Source: Bacteroidetes bacterium ADurb.Bin174
GTDB lineage: Bacteria > Bacteroidota > Bacteroidia > Bacteroidales > Paludibacteraceae
Length of the DNA: 38,075 nt
Assembly: GCA_002070265.1 (NCBI GenBank)
Contig: MWCX01000037.1
Location: forward strand, 1-38,075
Direction of reading: 5' to 3'
The notes under the pieces were generated by a model. The model did no database searches. It was not told the DNA's origin and saw only the letters and a list, made by a program, of their open reading frames with translations. Positions 21,578-31,200 of the stretch are shown piece after piece. Position 1 is the stretch's first letter, and each line of letters starts with the position of its first letter. The position numbers and the translations under genes were made by a program.

Positions 21578-22630
21578 TTGAAAACATTATTGATTACCGG
21601 AGGTGCCGGCTTTATCGGTTCGCACGTGGTGCGACTTTTTGTGACTAAATATCCTGAATATCACATTGTAAATTTGGATGTTCTGACGTATGCAGGCAAT
21701 TTGGAAAACTTGCGGGATATTGAAAAATTGCCTAATTATACTTTTGTCAAAGGTGATATTACAGATGAAGTATTGGTTCCTGAGTTGTTTGCCAAATATC
21801 AATTTGACGGAGTCATTCATCTGGCGGCTGAATCGCACGTAGACAGGTCAATTACCGATCCCTTTGCTTTTGTGAGAACGAATGTTTTTGGCACGACAAA
21901 TTTGCTGAATGCTGCCAAAAATGCCTGGAAAGACAATATGAAGGGGAAACTGTTTTATCATGTGTCCACTGATGAAGTATATGGTTCTTTGGGCGATACC
22001 GGATTCTTTACTGAAGAAACCGCCTATGATCCCAGAAGTCCGTACTCGGCTGCCAAAGCCTCTTCCGATCATTTTGTGCGTGCCTATTACCACACATACG
22101 GATTGCCCATTGTGATTTCCAACTGTTCAAATAATTATGGTTCGCATCAGTTTCCGGAGAAGTTAATTCCGCTGGCTATTCATAATATTAAAAATAACAA
22201 GCCCATCCCTATCTATGGGAAAGGTGAAAATGTGCGCGACTGGTTATGGGTAAACGATCACGCACAGGCGATAGATGTGATTTATCATAATGGAAAGAAT
22301 GGTGAAACCTATAATATTGGTGGTCACAATGAATGGACGAATATAGATTTGATCCGTATGTTGTGTAAAATCATGGACAAAAAATTAGGCCGTCAGCCCG
22401 GAGAGTCCGCAAAGCTGATTACTTTTGTGAAAGACAGGGCAGGACATGATTTGCGCTATGCCATTGATCCCACCAAATTGTCGGAAGAGTTAGGATGGAA
22501 TCCCTCTTTGCAGTTTGAGGAAGGGCTGGAAAAAACAGTAACGTGGTATTTGGATAATCAAGAATGGATGGATCATGTTACTTCCGGTCAATATCAGTCT
22601 TATTATCAGAAGCAATACGTTGAAAGATAA
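21578..22630 (+). CDS. rmlB: dTDP-glucose 4,6-dehydratase
   Basis: A 350-residue extended SDR. GGAGFIGSH binds NAD near the N terminus. STDEVYGSLG carries the Thr-Asp-Glu catalytic set, and SPYSAAKASSDHFVRAYY carries YxxxK. SNCSNNYGSHQFPEKLIPL and GKGENVRDWLWVNDH are RmlB hallmarks. It converts dTDP-glucose to the 4-keto-6-deoxy sugar in the dTDP-rhamnose pathway for surface polysaccharide. It appears to start with TTG, since no in-frame ATG precedes the nucleotide motif. TAATTTTG at 21493-21500 is a candidate promoter. The other rml genes are not adjacent. Confidence 0.97.
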   Translation: MKTLLITGGAGFIGSHVVRLFVTKYPEYHIVNLDVLTYAGNLENLRDIEKLPNYTFVKGDITDEVLVPELFAKYQFDGVIHLAAESHVDRSITDPFAFVRTNVFGTTNLLNAAKNAWKDNMKGKLFYHVSTDEVYGSLGDTGFFTEETAYDPRSPYSAAKASSDHFVRAYYHTYGLPIVISNCSNNYGSHQFPEKLIPLAIHNIKNNKPIPIYGKGENVRDWLWVNDHAQAIDVIYHNGKNGETYNIGGHNEWTNIDLIRMLCKIMDKKLGRQPGESAKLITFVKDRAGHDLRYAIDPTKLSEELGWNPSLQFEEGLEKTVTWYLDNQEWMDHVTSGQYQSYYQKQYVER

Positions 22631-22641
22631 AAAACAAACAA

Positions 22642-22672
22642 TTTGTTTTTAATATAAAAAATATTATCTTTG
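22642..22672 (+). promoter_or_regulatory. Promoter of the rimP-nusA-infB operon
   Basis: TTTG (22642-22645), 19 bp, TATCTTTG (22665-22672): a perfect Bacteroidetes pattern. Transcription would begin near 22680. Confidence 0.8.
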
Positions 22673-22693
22673 CAACCGATTAATGAAGTGTGG

Positions 22694-22712
22694 AGGGGAC
22701 TGAATGTCCCCT
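22694..22712 (+). other. 5' leader hairpin upstream of rimP
   Basis: AGGGGAC-TGAAT-GTCCCCT is a perfect 7-bp stem in the 5' leader, 24 bp before the rimP start. A short leader hairpin here could stabilise the mRNA or regulate translation, as leaders of this operon do in other bacteria. Confidence 0.6.
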
Positions 22713-22735
22713 TTGTTATTGGAAGAAACAAAATA

Positions 22736-23203
22736 ATGATAGATAAAGATTTTGTAAATCAGTTGGTTAGAGAGTATACGCATGAGAAAGAGTTGTTTCT
22801 TGTGGACCTGAATATTGCTCCTGACAATCGCATCAAAATTGAAATTGATTCCTTTGAGGGAGTCAGTATTGATGATTGTGCTGATTTAACAAGATTTATT
22901 CATTCAAACTTAGACAGGGATGAGGAAGACTATGAGTTGGAAGTTAGCTCTGCCGGTATTGGTTCTCCTTTCAAAATTCATCAACAGTATTTGAAACATG
23001 TGAGTAAAGAGGTGGATGTGGTTACTGTTCAAGGTAGAAAACTCAGTGGAGTATTGAAGTCTGTTACCGATGAAGGTATTCAGTTGACGACCACGCAAAT
23101 GATAAAACCCGAAGGTGCAAAACGTAAAACCACTGTTCATGAGGATGTATATTTAACTTTTAAAGATATTAAAACAACAAAACTGATTATTAGATTCAAA
23201 TAA
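22736..23203 (+). CDS. rimP: Ribosome maturation factor RimP
   Basis: A 155-residue protein. The N-terminal domain has LFLVDLNIAPDNRIKIEID and the conserved SIDDCADLTRFI stretch; YELEVSSAGIGSPFK is the family signature (normally EVSSPG). The C-terminal domain is a small Sm-like barrel (VTVQGRKLSGVLKSVTDEGI). RimP helps late assembly of the 30S subunit. The ATG at 22736 is chosen over an upstream in-frame start because the promoter and leader hairpin lie before it. It is 4 bp before nusA, in the standard operon order. Confidence 0.95.
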   Translation: MIDKDFVNQLVREYTHEKELFLVDLNIAPDNRIKIEIDSFEGVSIDDCADLTRFIHSNLDRDEEDYELEVSSAGIGSPFKIHQQYLKHVSKEVDVVTVQGRKLSGVLKSVTDEGIQLTTTQMIKPEGAKRKTTVHEDVYLTFKDIKTTKLIIRFK

Positions 23204-23207
23204 AAAC

Positions 23208-24656
23208 ATGGGCAAAAAAGAAACTATTAATTTGATAGATACTTTTTCAGAATTTAAAGAATTAAAAGGTATTGATAGGATGACGCTGATAGCTGTGATG
23301 GAAGAATCCTTCAGAAGCGTTATCTCCAAAATGTTCGGCAGTGATGATAATTTTGATGTAATTATCAATCCAGATAAAGGTGACTTTGAGATATATCGCA
23401 ACCGCATTGTGGTAGAAGATGATGAGTTTGAAGATGAAAATACACAAATCAAATTGTCCGAAGCTCAAAAAGTGGATGAGGACTTTGAAGTGGGTGAAGA
23501 AGTGACGGATGCACTTGATTTTATGAGTTTTGGTCGCAGGGCAATTTTGAATCTCAGACAGACCTTGTCTTCAAAAATATTAGAATTACAAAAGGAAAAT
23601 GTTTTTACAAAATACAGCGAAAAAGTCGGACAGATTGTAAATGCCGAACTATATCAGATTTGGAAAAAAGAAATGTTGTTGTTGGACGAAGAAGGCAATG
23701 AGTTGTATTTGCCAAAATCGGAACAGATACCAACCGACTTTTATCGCAAGGGAGATACCGTGCGTGCAGTGGTAGCCATGGTTGAGAATAAAAACAACAA
23801 TCCGAAAATCATACTTTCCAGGGTCTCACCGGTCTTTTTAGAAAGATTATTTGAACTTGAAGTCCCGGAAATCAATGAAGGTTTGATAACCATCAAAAAA
23901 ATTGCCCGTATGCCGGGAGAAAGAGCTAAAGTAGCTGTTGAATCTTATGATGATAGGGTTGATCCGGTAGGAGCTTGCGTGGGCGTTAAAGGATCGCGTA
24001 TCCACGGGATTGTTAGGGAATTACGCAATGAAAATATTGATGTTGTTAATTATACGAATAACATCAGTTTATTCATTCAGCGTTCTTTGAGTCCGGCAAG
24101 AATATCCTCCATCCGTCTCAATGAGGCAGAACAAAGAGCCGAAATTTACATGAGACCGGAAGAAGTTTCTTTGGCTATCGGGAAAGGTGGCTTGAATATT
24201 AAACTTGCAAGCATGCTCACCGGATATACATTGGATGTGTACCGTGAACTTGATGAAGAGGAAGAAACAGAAGATATCTACTTGGATGAGTTCAATGATG
24301 AAATTGAACAGTGGGTTATCGATGTGTTTAAAAATATCGGATACGACACTGCTAAAAGTGTGTTGGCCGTGCCACGTCAGGATTTAATCAGAAGAACTGA
24401 TCTTGAGGAAGAAACCATAGATGAAGCCTTGGCAATATTGCGGGCTGAATTTGAAGATGAGGAATATTATCAGGAAGAAACTCAGGAAGGAGTTCAAGAG
24501 GGAAGCCAGGATACTGATTCAGAAGAGGAAAGTGTAGAAGAAATTCAAGAGGAAGAGCAAACTGAGGAGCAAAAAGAAATTCAAACAGAAGAACAGGAAG
24601 AAGTTCAGGAGAAAATTCAAGAAAAAGATAATCAAGAAGACAATCAAAAAGAGTAA
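23208..24656 (+). CDS. nusA: Transcription termination/antitermination factor NusA
   Basis: A 482-residue protein. The N-terminal RNA-polymerase-binding domain spans about 1-130. An S1 domain follows (GQIVNAELYQIWKKEMLLL, GDTVRAVVAMVE). Two KH domains come next (VDPVGACVGVKGSRI, VSLAIGKGGLNIKLA). The last ~65 residues are extremely acidic, Glu/Gln-rich repeats (EEVQEKIQEK style), probably disordered. The tail replaces the helical repeats of proteobacterial NusA and is common in Bacteroidetes. NusA controls pausing, termination and rRNA antitermination. Between rimP and infB in a conserved operon. Confidence 0.96.
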   Translation: MGKKETINLIDTFSEFKELKGIDRMTLIAVMEESFRSVISKMFGSDDNFDVIINPDKGDFEIYRNRIVVEDDEFEDENTQIKLSEAQKVDEDFEVGEEVTDALDFMSFGRRAILNLRQTLSSKILELQKENVFTKYSEKVGQIVNAELYQIWKKEMLLLDEEGNELYLPKSEQIPTDFYRKGDTVRAVVAMVENKNNNPKIILSRVSPVFLERLFELEVPEINEGLITIKKIARMPGERAKVAVESYDDRVDPVGACVGVKGSRIHGIVRELRNENIDVVNYTNNISLFIQRSLSPARISSIRLNEAEQRAEIYMRPEEVSLAIGKGGLNIKLASMLTGYTLDVYRELDEEEETEDIYLDEFNDEIEQWVIDVFKNIGYDTAKSVLAVPRQDLIRRTDLEEETIDEALAILRAEFEDEEYYQEETQEGVQEGSQDTDSEEESVEEIQEEEQTEEQKEIQTEEQEEVQEKIQEKDNQEDNQKE

Positions 24657-24719
24657 CAGCTAAATAGCCGAGAAAGTTTCTATTTGTCAAACGTTAAAAT
24701 ATAATATACTATATATAAT

Positions 24720-27590
24720 ATGCCTATTAGACTAATTAAAGCTTGCAAAGAATTGAATATCGGTATCTCTACCGTTGTAGATTTTTTGGCCAAGAAAGGT
24801 AATAAAATCGATGCTGACCCTAATTACAGGTTGTCGGATGATTTGTATTTGCTGTTGGCCAAAGAGTTCAATAAAGATATGGCATTGAAATTAGAGGCAG
24901 AGCGTATGACTCAGGAGCGTCTTCAAAAGGAAAAAGCGGCGACTGTCGCTTTGGAAGGGTATGGAGATCAAGCACCTGAAGAAAAACCGGAAGAAATATT
25001 TACTGCTGAAACCCCAACGGATCGCTTGTTCAAACTAAAACATGTTGGTACGATTGAATTGGAGGATCCGAAAGCTAAGAAGGAAGAAGTTAAGAAAGCT
25101 AAGGAAGTTAAAGAAGTTAAGGAAGTTAAGAAGGCTTCTGTGAAAGAAACAGTATCTGCTGCTCAAATAAAGGAAGAACAAAAAAAGGATGTTGAAGAAG
25201 ATGCAGTTGCTGTTCCGGCTAAACCGAAACCCAAATCTAAACCGAAATCTGCGGTGGCAGTTGAGCCGGTAGAACAGGTTGAAGACGTAAAAGAGGAAAA
25301 ATTGGAAGTAGAAGACACAGAAGAATCCGAAGAAGAGAAATTGTTTTCTGTTTCCATTCCCACTCCCGACATCAATATAAAAATTAAAGGTGAGTTGGAT
25401 TTGGATGCCATCAATCAAACAACTCGTCCTAAAGCCAAAACACGAGAGCAGAAAAAGAGAGAGAGAGAAGAAAAGTCCAGATTAGCTCTTGAAAACAAGA
25501 AAGCCTTTTTGGATAAACGTGAGGACAGCAAAAAGAGAAAGAAACGAGAAAGATTTTCTACTCAAAAGATTGATGTTGAATATTTTCCGGAAGAACAACA
25601 GAGAAGATCCGACTCACGAGGCGGTACTCCTAAAGTGGATAAAGACAAATTAAGAAAGCCTTTGAAAACTGCTGTTGACCAGGAGGAAGTAGAACGTCAG
25701 ATCAAGGAAACACTTGCCAGAATGGCAGCTTCGGGTAGAAAAAGAAGCAGCAAGGGAGCTAAGTACCGTAGAGAGAAAAGAGATAGTGCGTCTGCACGTC
25801 AGACTGAATTGGAAATTCAAGAACGTCAACAGGAAAAGATATTAAAACTTACGGAGTTCGTAACCGTGAGCGAATTGGCTGTGATGATGGATGTTTCTGT
25901 CAATCAGGTTATTGCTACTTGTATGAGCATAGGTGTGATGGTGTCCATCAATCAACGCCTGGATGCTGAAACCATCAATATCGTTGCTGATGAATTTGGG
26001 TTTACGACAGAGTTCATCAGTGCAGATGTGGTGGAGGCAATTGGAGATGATGAGCCGGATCGGGAGGAGGATTTGGAACAACGAGCACCTATTGTAACTG
26101 TGATGGGGCACGTTGACCATGGTAAAACTTCTTTGCTTGACTACATACGTAAAACGAACGTAATTGCCGGTGAAGCCGGAGGAATTACACAACATATTGG
26201 AGCCTACAATGTAAAATTAGATAACGGGCAACGCATTACTTTCCTGGATACTCCCGGTCATGAGGCTTTTACAGCTATGCGCGCGAGAGGTGCCAAAGTG
26301 ACCGACATTGCCATTATTATTGTTGCAGCTGATGACAGTGTGATGCCGCAAACTGTTGAGGCGATCAACCATGCTTCTGCTGCCGGTGTTCCTATTGTTT
26401 TTGCCATTAATAAGATTGATAAGCCGAGTGCAAATCCTGATAAAATCAAAGAAGCCTTGGCTAATATGAATTATTTGGTAGAAGAGTGGGGAGGCAAATA
26501 TCAATCGCAGGATATTTCTGCAAAGAAAGGTATCGGTATGGCAGAATTGCTTGAAAAAGTGTTGCTTGAAGCTGAATTGCTTGAATTAAAAGCCAATCCT
26601 TCCCGACGTGCCGTGGGGTCAATCATAGAATCTTCTTTGGATAGAGGAAGGGGTTATGTTGCCACTGTATTGGTAGAAAACGGTACTCTTAAAATGGGTG
26701 ATATTGTTTTAGCCGGTACTTATTATGGACGAATCAAAGCTATGTTTAATGAGCGTAATCAGCGCATTGAAGAAGCAAGACCCGCAGAACCCGCATTGAT
26801 CCTTGGTTTGAATGGTGCACCGCAGGCAGGCGATAATTTCAATGTGATTCCTACTGAGCATGAAGCGAGAGAAATTGCCAATAAACGCGAGCAATTGCAG
26901 CGTGAACAGGATATTCGGACCAGGAAACACTTTACTTTGGATGAGTTAGGTCGTCGCATCGCATTAGGTGATTTTAAAGAATTGAACATCATTGTTAAGG
27001 GAGATGTGGATGGCTCTGTAGAGGCTCTTGCCGATTCCCTGCAAAATCTGTCAACAGAAAATATTCAGGTGAATGTGATTCACAAAGCTGTTGGAGCTGT
27101 GTCTGATTCAGATATCTTATTAGCTGCCGCATCCAATGCCATCATCTGTGGTTTCCAGGTGCGTCCTACTGCATCGGCACGAAAGATGGCTGAACAGGAA
27201 GAAATCGATATTCGCTTGTACTCAGTGATTTACGATGCAATAGAAGAAATCAAATCAGCGATGGAGGGTATGCTTTCTCCGGAAATTAAAGAAGAGGTTA
27301 CTGCTACCATCGAAGTACGTGAAATTTTCAAAATCACTAAAGTCGGTACAATTGCCGGATGTATCGTGCGGGAAGGAAAGGTTAAAAGAAATAATAAAGT
27401 ACATGTCATTCGTGACGGGATCGTAATCTATACGGGTGAGCTAGAATCCTTGAAACGATTTAAAGAAGATGTGAAAGAAGTGGGAACTAACTTTGAATGT
27501 GGATTGAATATTAAAAACTTCAACGATATCAAAGTAGGTGACATCATCGAAAGTTTTGAGGAAACTGAAGTGCGAAAAACGTTGGATTAG
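24720..27590 (+). CDS. infB: Translation initiation factor IF-2
   Basis: A 956-residue GTPase. A short IF2-N domain ([21 protein letters not shown]) is followed by a long, highly charged linker, about 80-380, with K/E-rich repeats. A second IF2-N region ([18 protein letters not shown]) follows. The G domain has G1 GHVDHGKT from residue 463, then [19 protein letters not shown] and NKIDKP. Domains II-IV complete the protein to the end. It delivers initiator tRNA to the 30S subunit. The 63-bp gap after nusA has no terminator, so co-transcription is likely. Confidence 0.97.
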   Translation: MPIRLIKACKELNIGISTVVDFLAKKGNKIDADPNYRLSDDLYLLLAKEFNKDMALKLEAERMTQERLQKEKAATVALEGYGDQAPEEKPEEIFTAETPTDRLFKLKHVGTIELEDPKAKKEEVKKAKEVKEVKEVKKASVKETVSAAQIKEEQKKDVEEDAVAVPAKPKPKSKPKSAVAVEPVEQVEDVKEEKLEVEDTEESEEEKLFSVSIPTPDINIKIKGELDLDAINQTTRPKAKTREQKKREREEKSRLALENKKAFLDKREDSKKRKKRERFSTQKIDVEYFPEEQQRRSDSRGGTPKVDKDKLRKPLKTAVDQEEVERQIKETLARMAASGRKRSSKGAKYRREKRDSASARQTELEIQERQQEKILKLTEFVTVSELAVMMDVSVNQVIATCMSIGVMVSINQRLDAETINIVADEFGFTTEFISADVVEAIGDDEPDREEDLEQRAPIVTVMGHVDHGKTSLLDYIRKTNVIAGEAGGITQHIGAYNVKLDNGQRITFLDTPGHEAFTAMRARGAKVTDIAIIIVAADDSVMPQTVEAINHASAAGVPIVFAINKIDKPSANPDKIKEALANMNYLVEEWGGKYQSQDISAKKGIGMAELLEKVLLEAELLELKANPSRRAVGSIIESSLDRGRGYVATVLVENGTLKMGDIVLAGTYYGRIKAMFNERNQRIEEARPAEPALILGLNGAPQAGDNFNVIPTEHEAREIANKREQLQREQDIRTRKHFTLDELGRRIALGDFKELNIIVKGDVDGSVEALADSLQNLSTENIQVNVIHKAVGAVSDSDILLAAASNAIICGFQVRPTASARKMAEQEEIDIRLYSVIYDAIEEIKSAMEGMLSPEIKEEVTATIEVREIFKITKVGTIAGCIVREGKVKRNNKVHVIRDGIVIYTGELESLKRFKEDVKEVGTNFECGLNIKNFNDIKVGDIIESFEETEVRKTLD

Positions 27591-27610
27591 GATAGGGGAT
27601 AGTGGGGTAC

Positions 27611-28378
27611 TTATCCTATCTTACCTATCAGGTATGCCTTTGTTCGTTCATGTTCAGGATTGGAGAACATTGTTTCAGTGTCCCCGTATTCCACAAGTTC
27701 ACCTAAATACATAAACATTGAGCGGGAAGAAATGCGCTTTGCTTGTCCCATATTGTGAGTAACAACCAGAATTGTGACCTTCTTTTGGAGTTCCAGAAGT
27801 AATTCTTCAATACGTTTGGTTGCAATAGGGTCAAGTGCGGAAGTCGGTTCATCCATCAGCAAAATATCGGGCTTCATAGCCAACGCACGGGCAATACATA
27901 ATCGCTGTTGCTGACCACCCGAAAGGAAGGTGCCTTTTTTATTCAACACATCTTTTACTTCGTCCCATAGCACCACATTTTTCAAATTGCTTTCTACTAT
28001 TTCATCTTTCTTGGATTTTGACAAGTGGATACCGTTCAAAGCAAATCCCGCCAAGACATTGTCATAAATGCTCATTGTAGGAAAGGGTGCAGGGCGTTGA
28101 AAAACCATACCAACACGACGACGTACATCAATCGGTTCCATTAATAGGATATTCTCCCCATTAAGCAAAATTTCACCATCAACACGGATATTCGAGTAGA
28201 GATTGTGCATAAGGTTCACCGCACGAAGCAAGGTAGATTTTCCACAACCCGAAGGTCCCATAATGGCTGTGATGGTATTCCGCTCAATAGCAGCCGATAC
28301 ATATTTTACTGCCATCGTCTGCTTGGTATAGGATACGCAAGTCTTTTTAAATTCAAGTATAGGTATTATTGATTCCAT
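27611..28378 (-). CDS. pstB: Phosphate ABC transporter ATP-binding protein PstB
   Basis: A 255-residue ABC ATPase. Walker A is GPSGCGKST, the Q-loop is VFQRPAPFPTMSIYDN (typical of PstB), the signature is LSGGQQQRLCIARALA, Walker B is ILLMDEPTSALDP, and the H-loop is VTHNM. It powers high-affinity phosphate import with PstA and PstC. Its start overlaps the pstA end by 13 bp. It is the last gene of the block; no phoU follows, and infB converges from the other side with only a 20-bp gap. Confidence 0.97.
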   Translation of the reverse strand: MESIIPILEFKKTCVSYTKQTMAVKYVSAAIERNTITAIMGPSGCGKSTLLRAVNLMHNLYSNIRVDGEILLNGENILLMEPIDVRRRVGMVFQRPAPFPTMSIYDNVLAGFALNGIHLSKSKKDEIVESNLKNVVLWDEVKDVLNKKGTFLSGGQQQRLCIARALAMKPDILLMDEPTSALDPIATKRIEELLLELQKKVTILVVTHNMGQAKRISSRSMFMYLGELVEYGDTETMFSNPEHERTKAYLIGKIG

Positions 28379-29232
28379 TTCTTTGCAAGATATTTAGCTG
28401 TAAGATTCAACGTGAGAACAAATATTAAAAGGAAAAGCGATGCACCCCAAATCAACTCTTGAAGATGGGGATCGTTGAAAAATTCCCAAATGAGTAGCGG
28501 TACTGCCGATATAGGCTTATTGATAGACCAACGGATGAAAGAACAGCCCAAAGCGGTAAACATAAGCGGTGCAGTCTCGCCAATAACCCTTGAAATGGCG
28601 AGCAGTACGCCTGTAAATATACCGCCGAATGCTGCAGGAAGCTGAACTTTCATCATCACACGTGCCTTATTGCCTCCAAGTGCCAAACCTGCTTCCTTCA
28701 GTGAAGCAGGAAGGATTTTCAAAGTTTCTTCCGTTGAACGAATAATGAGTGGTAACATCATGATGCAGAGTGCCACACTGCCAGCAATTGCCGAATAACC
28801 TTTCATCGGAACAACTATCCAGATGTAGGTGATGATACCGATAATTACTGATGGGATGCCTTGCACGAGGTCTGTCAGGTAACTGACAATCTTTGCAAAA
28901 CGCTTTTTTCTGTTTTCTGCCAGGAATGTGCCGCATAGAATACCGACAGGGACAGCTACAACGACAGCCATACTAAGGATTATCATTGTACCGACAATAC
29001 CATTGGCAATACCTCCGGGTATTGGTTCACCTGCCTCTATGGCTTTCATTGCCTTGTAGGCTGTTGGGGTAGGTTCTGTAAAGAAAGACCACGACAGTTG
29101 ACTATAACCGCGCAACAGGACTTCTCCCAGTATAGCAAACAGAGGCACAGCCGTAAGTGTGGCGAAAATGCATATCGTCCACAGCATCAACTTGTCTTTT
29201 GCTAAACGATGTTTTATTTTTTGATTTGCCAT
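28366..29232 (-). CDS. pstA: Phosphate ABC transporter permease PstA
   Basis: A 288-residue inner-membrane protein with about six transmembrane helices. Landmarks are IVGTMIILSMAVVVAVPVGI, the GIPSVIIG stretch, and the cytoplasmic EAA-type loop ASLKEAGLALGGNKARVM, which contacts PstB. It forms the channel with PstC. One base separates it from the pstC stop, so translation is coupled. Confidence 0.95.
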   Translation of the reverse strand: MANQKIKHRLAKDKLMLWTICIFATLTAVPLFAILGEVLLRGYSQLSWSFFTEPTPTAYKAMKAIEAGEPIPGGIANGIVGTMIILSMAVVVAVPVGILCGTFLAENRKKRFAKIVSYLTDLVQGIPSVIIGIITYIWIVVPMKGYSAIAGSVALCIMMLPLIIRSTEETLKILPASLKEAGLALGGNKARVMMKVQLPAAFGGIFTGVLLAISRVIGETAPLMFTALGCSFIRWSINKPISAVPLLIWEFFNDPHLQELIWGASLFLLIFVLTLNLTAKYLAKKWNQ

Positions 29233-29233
29233 A

Positions 29234-30091
29234 TTAAGAGATTCTTGCGCGTTTAATCATCATTTTACCTATCATGTTGATTACCGCCGTGATAAGAAAC
29301 AGGATAAGACCGATGGCAATCAAGGATGAAAGTCGTAAGCCGTCAGCCTCTCCAAATTGATTCGCAATAATTGAAGCCATAGAATTACCTGTGGAGGTAA
29401 TAGAAGTAGGAATATTATTGGTGTTACCAATCAGCATTGTTACAGTCATTGTTTCGCCCAATGCACGTCCGATGGCTAATATATACGATGAAAATATTCC
29501 CGAACCTGCTACGGGAAATATTATCTTGCGAACCACCTCGGCACGGGTAGCACCAAGACTATATGCACTTTCTTTCAAATCGTTCGGTACCATTTTAATA
29601 AATTCAGCGCTGAGTGATGCAGCATAAGGAACAATCATAATGGCCAACACCAAAGAGGCGGTAAGAATCCCGGAGCCTTGCGGAGAAATATTGAGGGTTA
29701 TGATGACGGGACGCAAGGTGTAGAAGCCCCATAGACCATATATAATAGATGGAATGCCTGCCAGCAAATCAGTTACGGTACTCAATATGGATGCAACTCG
29801 CGAACCCTTGAAATATTCTCCGACAAAGAAGGCTACGGGTAGTGAAAAAGGAATACAAAAAAGAAGAGCCAATAGCGTGGTTAACAGTGTGCCTGTAATA
29901 AAAGGTAATGCTCCATACTGTTCGGCTCCTTCGGTATAGCTCCATTCCGATGAAGTGAGAAATCGGAAAAATCCGAAATGCTCAAATGCATCATACGCAT
30001 CAGTGATGAGGGCGTACACCACGCCCCCACACACTATCGGTATAGTCAATGCAGCTATAAACAGTATTGTTCTATACAGTTTATCGTTCAT
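29234..30091 (-). CDS. pstC: Phosphate ABC transporter permease PstC
   Basis: A 285-residue inner-membrane protein with six predicted helices. Landmarks are PFITGTLLTTLLALLFCIPF, LLAGIPSIIYGLWGF (family GIPS motif) and the EAA loop NDLKESAYSLGATRAEVV. It pairs with PstA. It lies 9 bp after pstS and 1 bp before pstA. Confidence 0.95.
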   Translation of the reverse strand: MNDKLYRTILFIAALTIPIVCGGVVYALITDAYDAFEHFGFFRFLTSSEWSYTEGAEQYGALPFITGTLLTTLLALLFCIPFSLPVAFFVGEYFKGSRVASILSTVTDLLAGIPSIIYGLWGFYTLRPVIITLNISPQGSGILTASLVLAIMIVPYAASLSAEFIKMVPNDLKESAYSLGATRAEVVRKIIFPVAGSGIFSSYILAIGRALGETMTVTMLIGNTNNIPTSITSTGNSMASIIANQFGEADGLRLSSLIAIGLILFLITAVINMIGKMMIKRARIS

Positions 30092-30100
30092 GGATATTTA

Positions 30101-31168
30101 TCAATCCTTTAGAATTGCCATTCCGTTATAAGTAACGGTCTTCAAATTTTTCATACTTAATTCTTTTGCTTTTGCAGGGAGTGGCGCATAATGAACCTTC
30201 GAGGTAACATCTTGTGCTTCATCAGAAAGGATATATTTCATTAAATCAAGTGTTGCGATAGCTTGTTCCCTGCTACGGTCAGAATAGTTCTGTTCTTTAT
30301 AAATAACCATCCAGGTGAAGCAACTGATGGGATAAGCACCTTCGGCATCAGCATTGGTAATGGAGGTACGAGTATCGGCAGGAATTTCACCCGAAGCTGA
30401 TGCTGAGATGGTTGTAGATGTAGGCTCAACAAGTTCACCACGCTGATTCATAATTTTTGCGTATGGTATCTTCTGTGCAAAAGCATATTCCGAACCTATA
30501 TAGCCGATGGAGTTCTTAGTCTGTGAGATTATACCTGCTACGCCCGGATTACCCTTTGCAGCTTGCCCTGTAGGGAAGTTTACAGATTTTCCTGTTCCGT
30601 AATTCGATGCCCACATGGGACTGACTTTAGTCAAATAATCAGTAAAGACGAAGGTTGTACCCGAACCATCCGAACGAAATACAGGGATAATTGCTCCTGC
30701 CGGAAGATTTACATCGGGATTTAATGCCGTCAGACGAGGATCATTCCAGGTTTTTATTGCACCTGCAAAAATATCAGCAATCACTTCACCTGAAAGATTC
30801 AAGCTTTCTACACCATCGAGGTTATAAGCCAAAACCACGGCTCCCATACAAGTAGGAATGTGAATCACAGGAGCCATTTCTTCCATTTCTTTGTCGGACA
30901 GGAAAGCGTCAGTACCTGCGAAATCAACAATCTTATCACGTAAGTTACGAATACCACCGCCAGAGCCGATACCACCGTATGCTACAGCATCACCGTTTAC
31001 TCCGGAAAATTGATCAAATACTACGTTGTAGAAAGGAAGGGGGAATGTAGCGCCTGCACCGGAAAGTTCTTGGGCTTTACGCTCACCATTGCTTGTGCCG
31101 CTGCCACCACAAGATGCAACTGCAAGGACAAGCACCAATGTCATAATTGACGAAAAAATCTTTTTCAT
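30101..31168 (-). CDS. pstS: Phosphate-binding lipoprotein PstS
   Basis: A 355-residue substrate-binding protein with a lipoprotein signal (MKKIFSSIMTLVLVLAVASC, lipobox VASC). The mature part opens with LSGAGATFPLPFYNVV, the PstS phosphate-contact motif, and continues with GGIGSGGGI, FAGTDAFLS and FRSDGSGTTFVFTDYL, all phosphate-binding loops. It delivers phosphate to PstCA. The 32-bp gap from the upstream porin has no terminator, so all five genes may share a transcript. Confidence 0.96.
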   Translation of the reverse strand: MKKIFSSIMTLVLVLAVASCGGSGTSNGERKAQELSGAGATFPLPFYNVVFDQFSGVNGDAVAYGGIGSGGGIRNLRDKIVDFAGTDAFLSDKEMEEMAPVIHIPTCMGAVVLAYNLDGVESLNLSGEVIADIFAGAIKTWNDPRLTALNPDVNLPAGAIIPVFRSDGSGTTFVFTDYLTKVSPMWASNYGTGKSVNFPTGQAAKGNPGVAGIISQTKNSIGYIGSEYAFAQKIPYAKIMNQRGELVEPTSTTISASASGEIPADTRTSITNADAEGAYPISCFTWMVIYKEQNYSDRSREQAIATLDLMKYILSDEAQDVTSKVHYAPLPAKAKELSMKNLKTVTYNGMAILKD

Positions 31169-31200
31169 ACTTTTTTACTATTAAATGTTCATATATTATT

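Noticed and set aside
25035-25418. Open frames antisense to the charged linker of infB (and similar ones antisense to nusA)
   Set aside because: Produced by Lys/Glu-rich codons read on the other strand; Phe/Ser-rich nonsense composition.
27588-27618. Hairpin TAGGATA/TATCCTA between infB and pstB as a shared terminator
   Set aside because: Short 7-bp stem with an ~17-base loop and no T-tract; not convincing.
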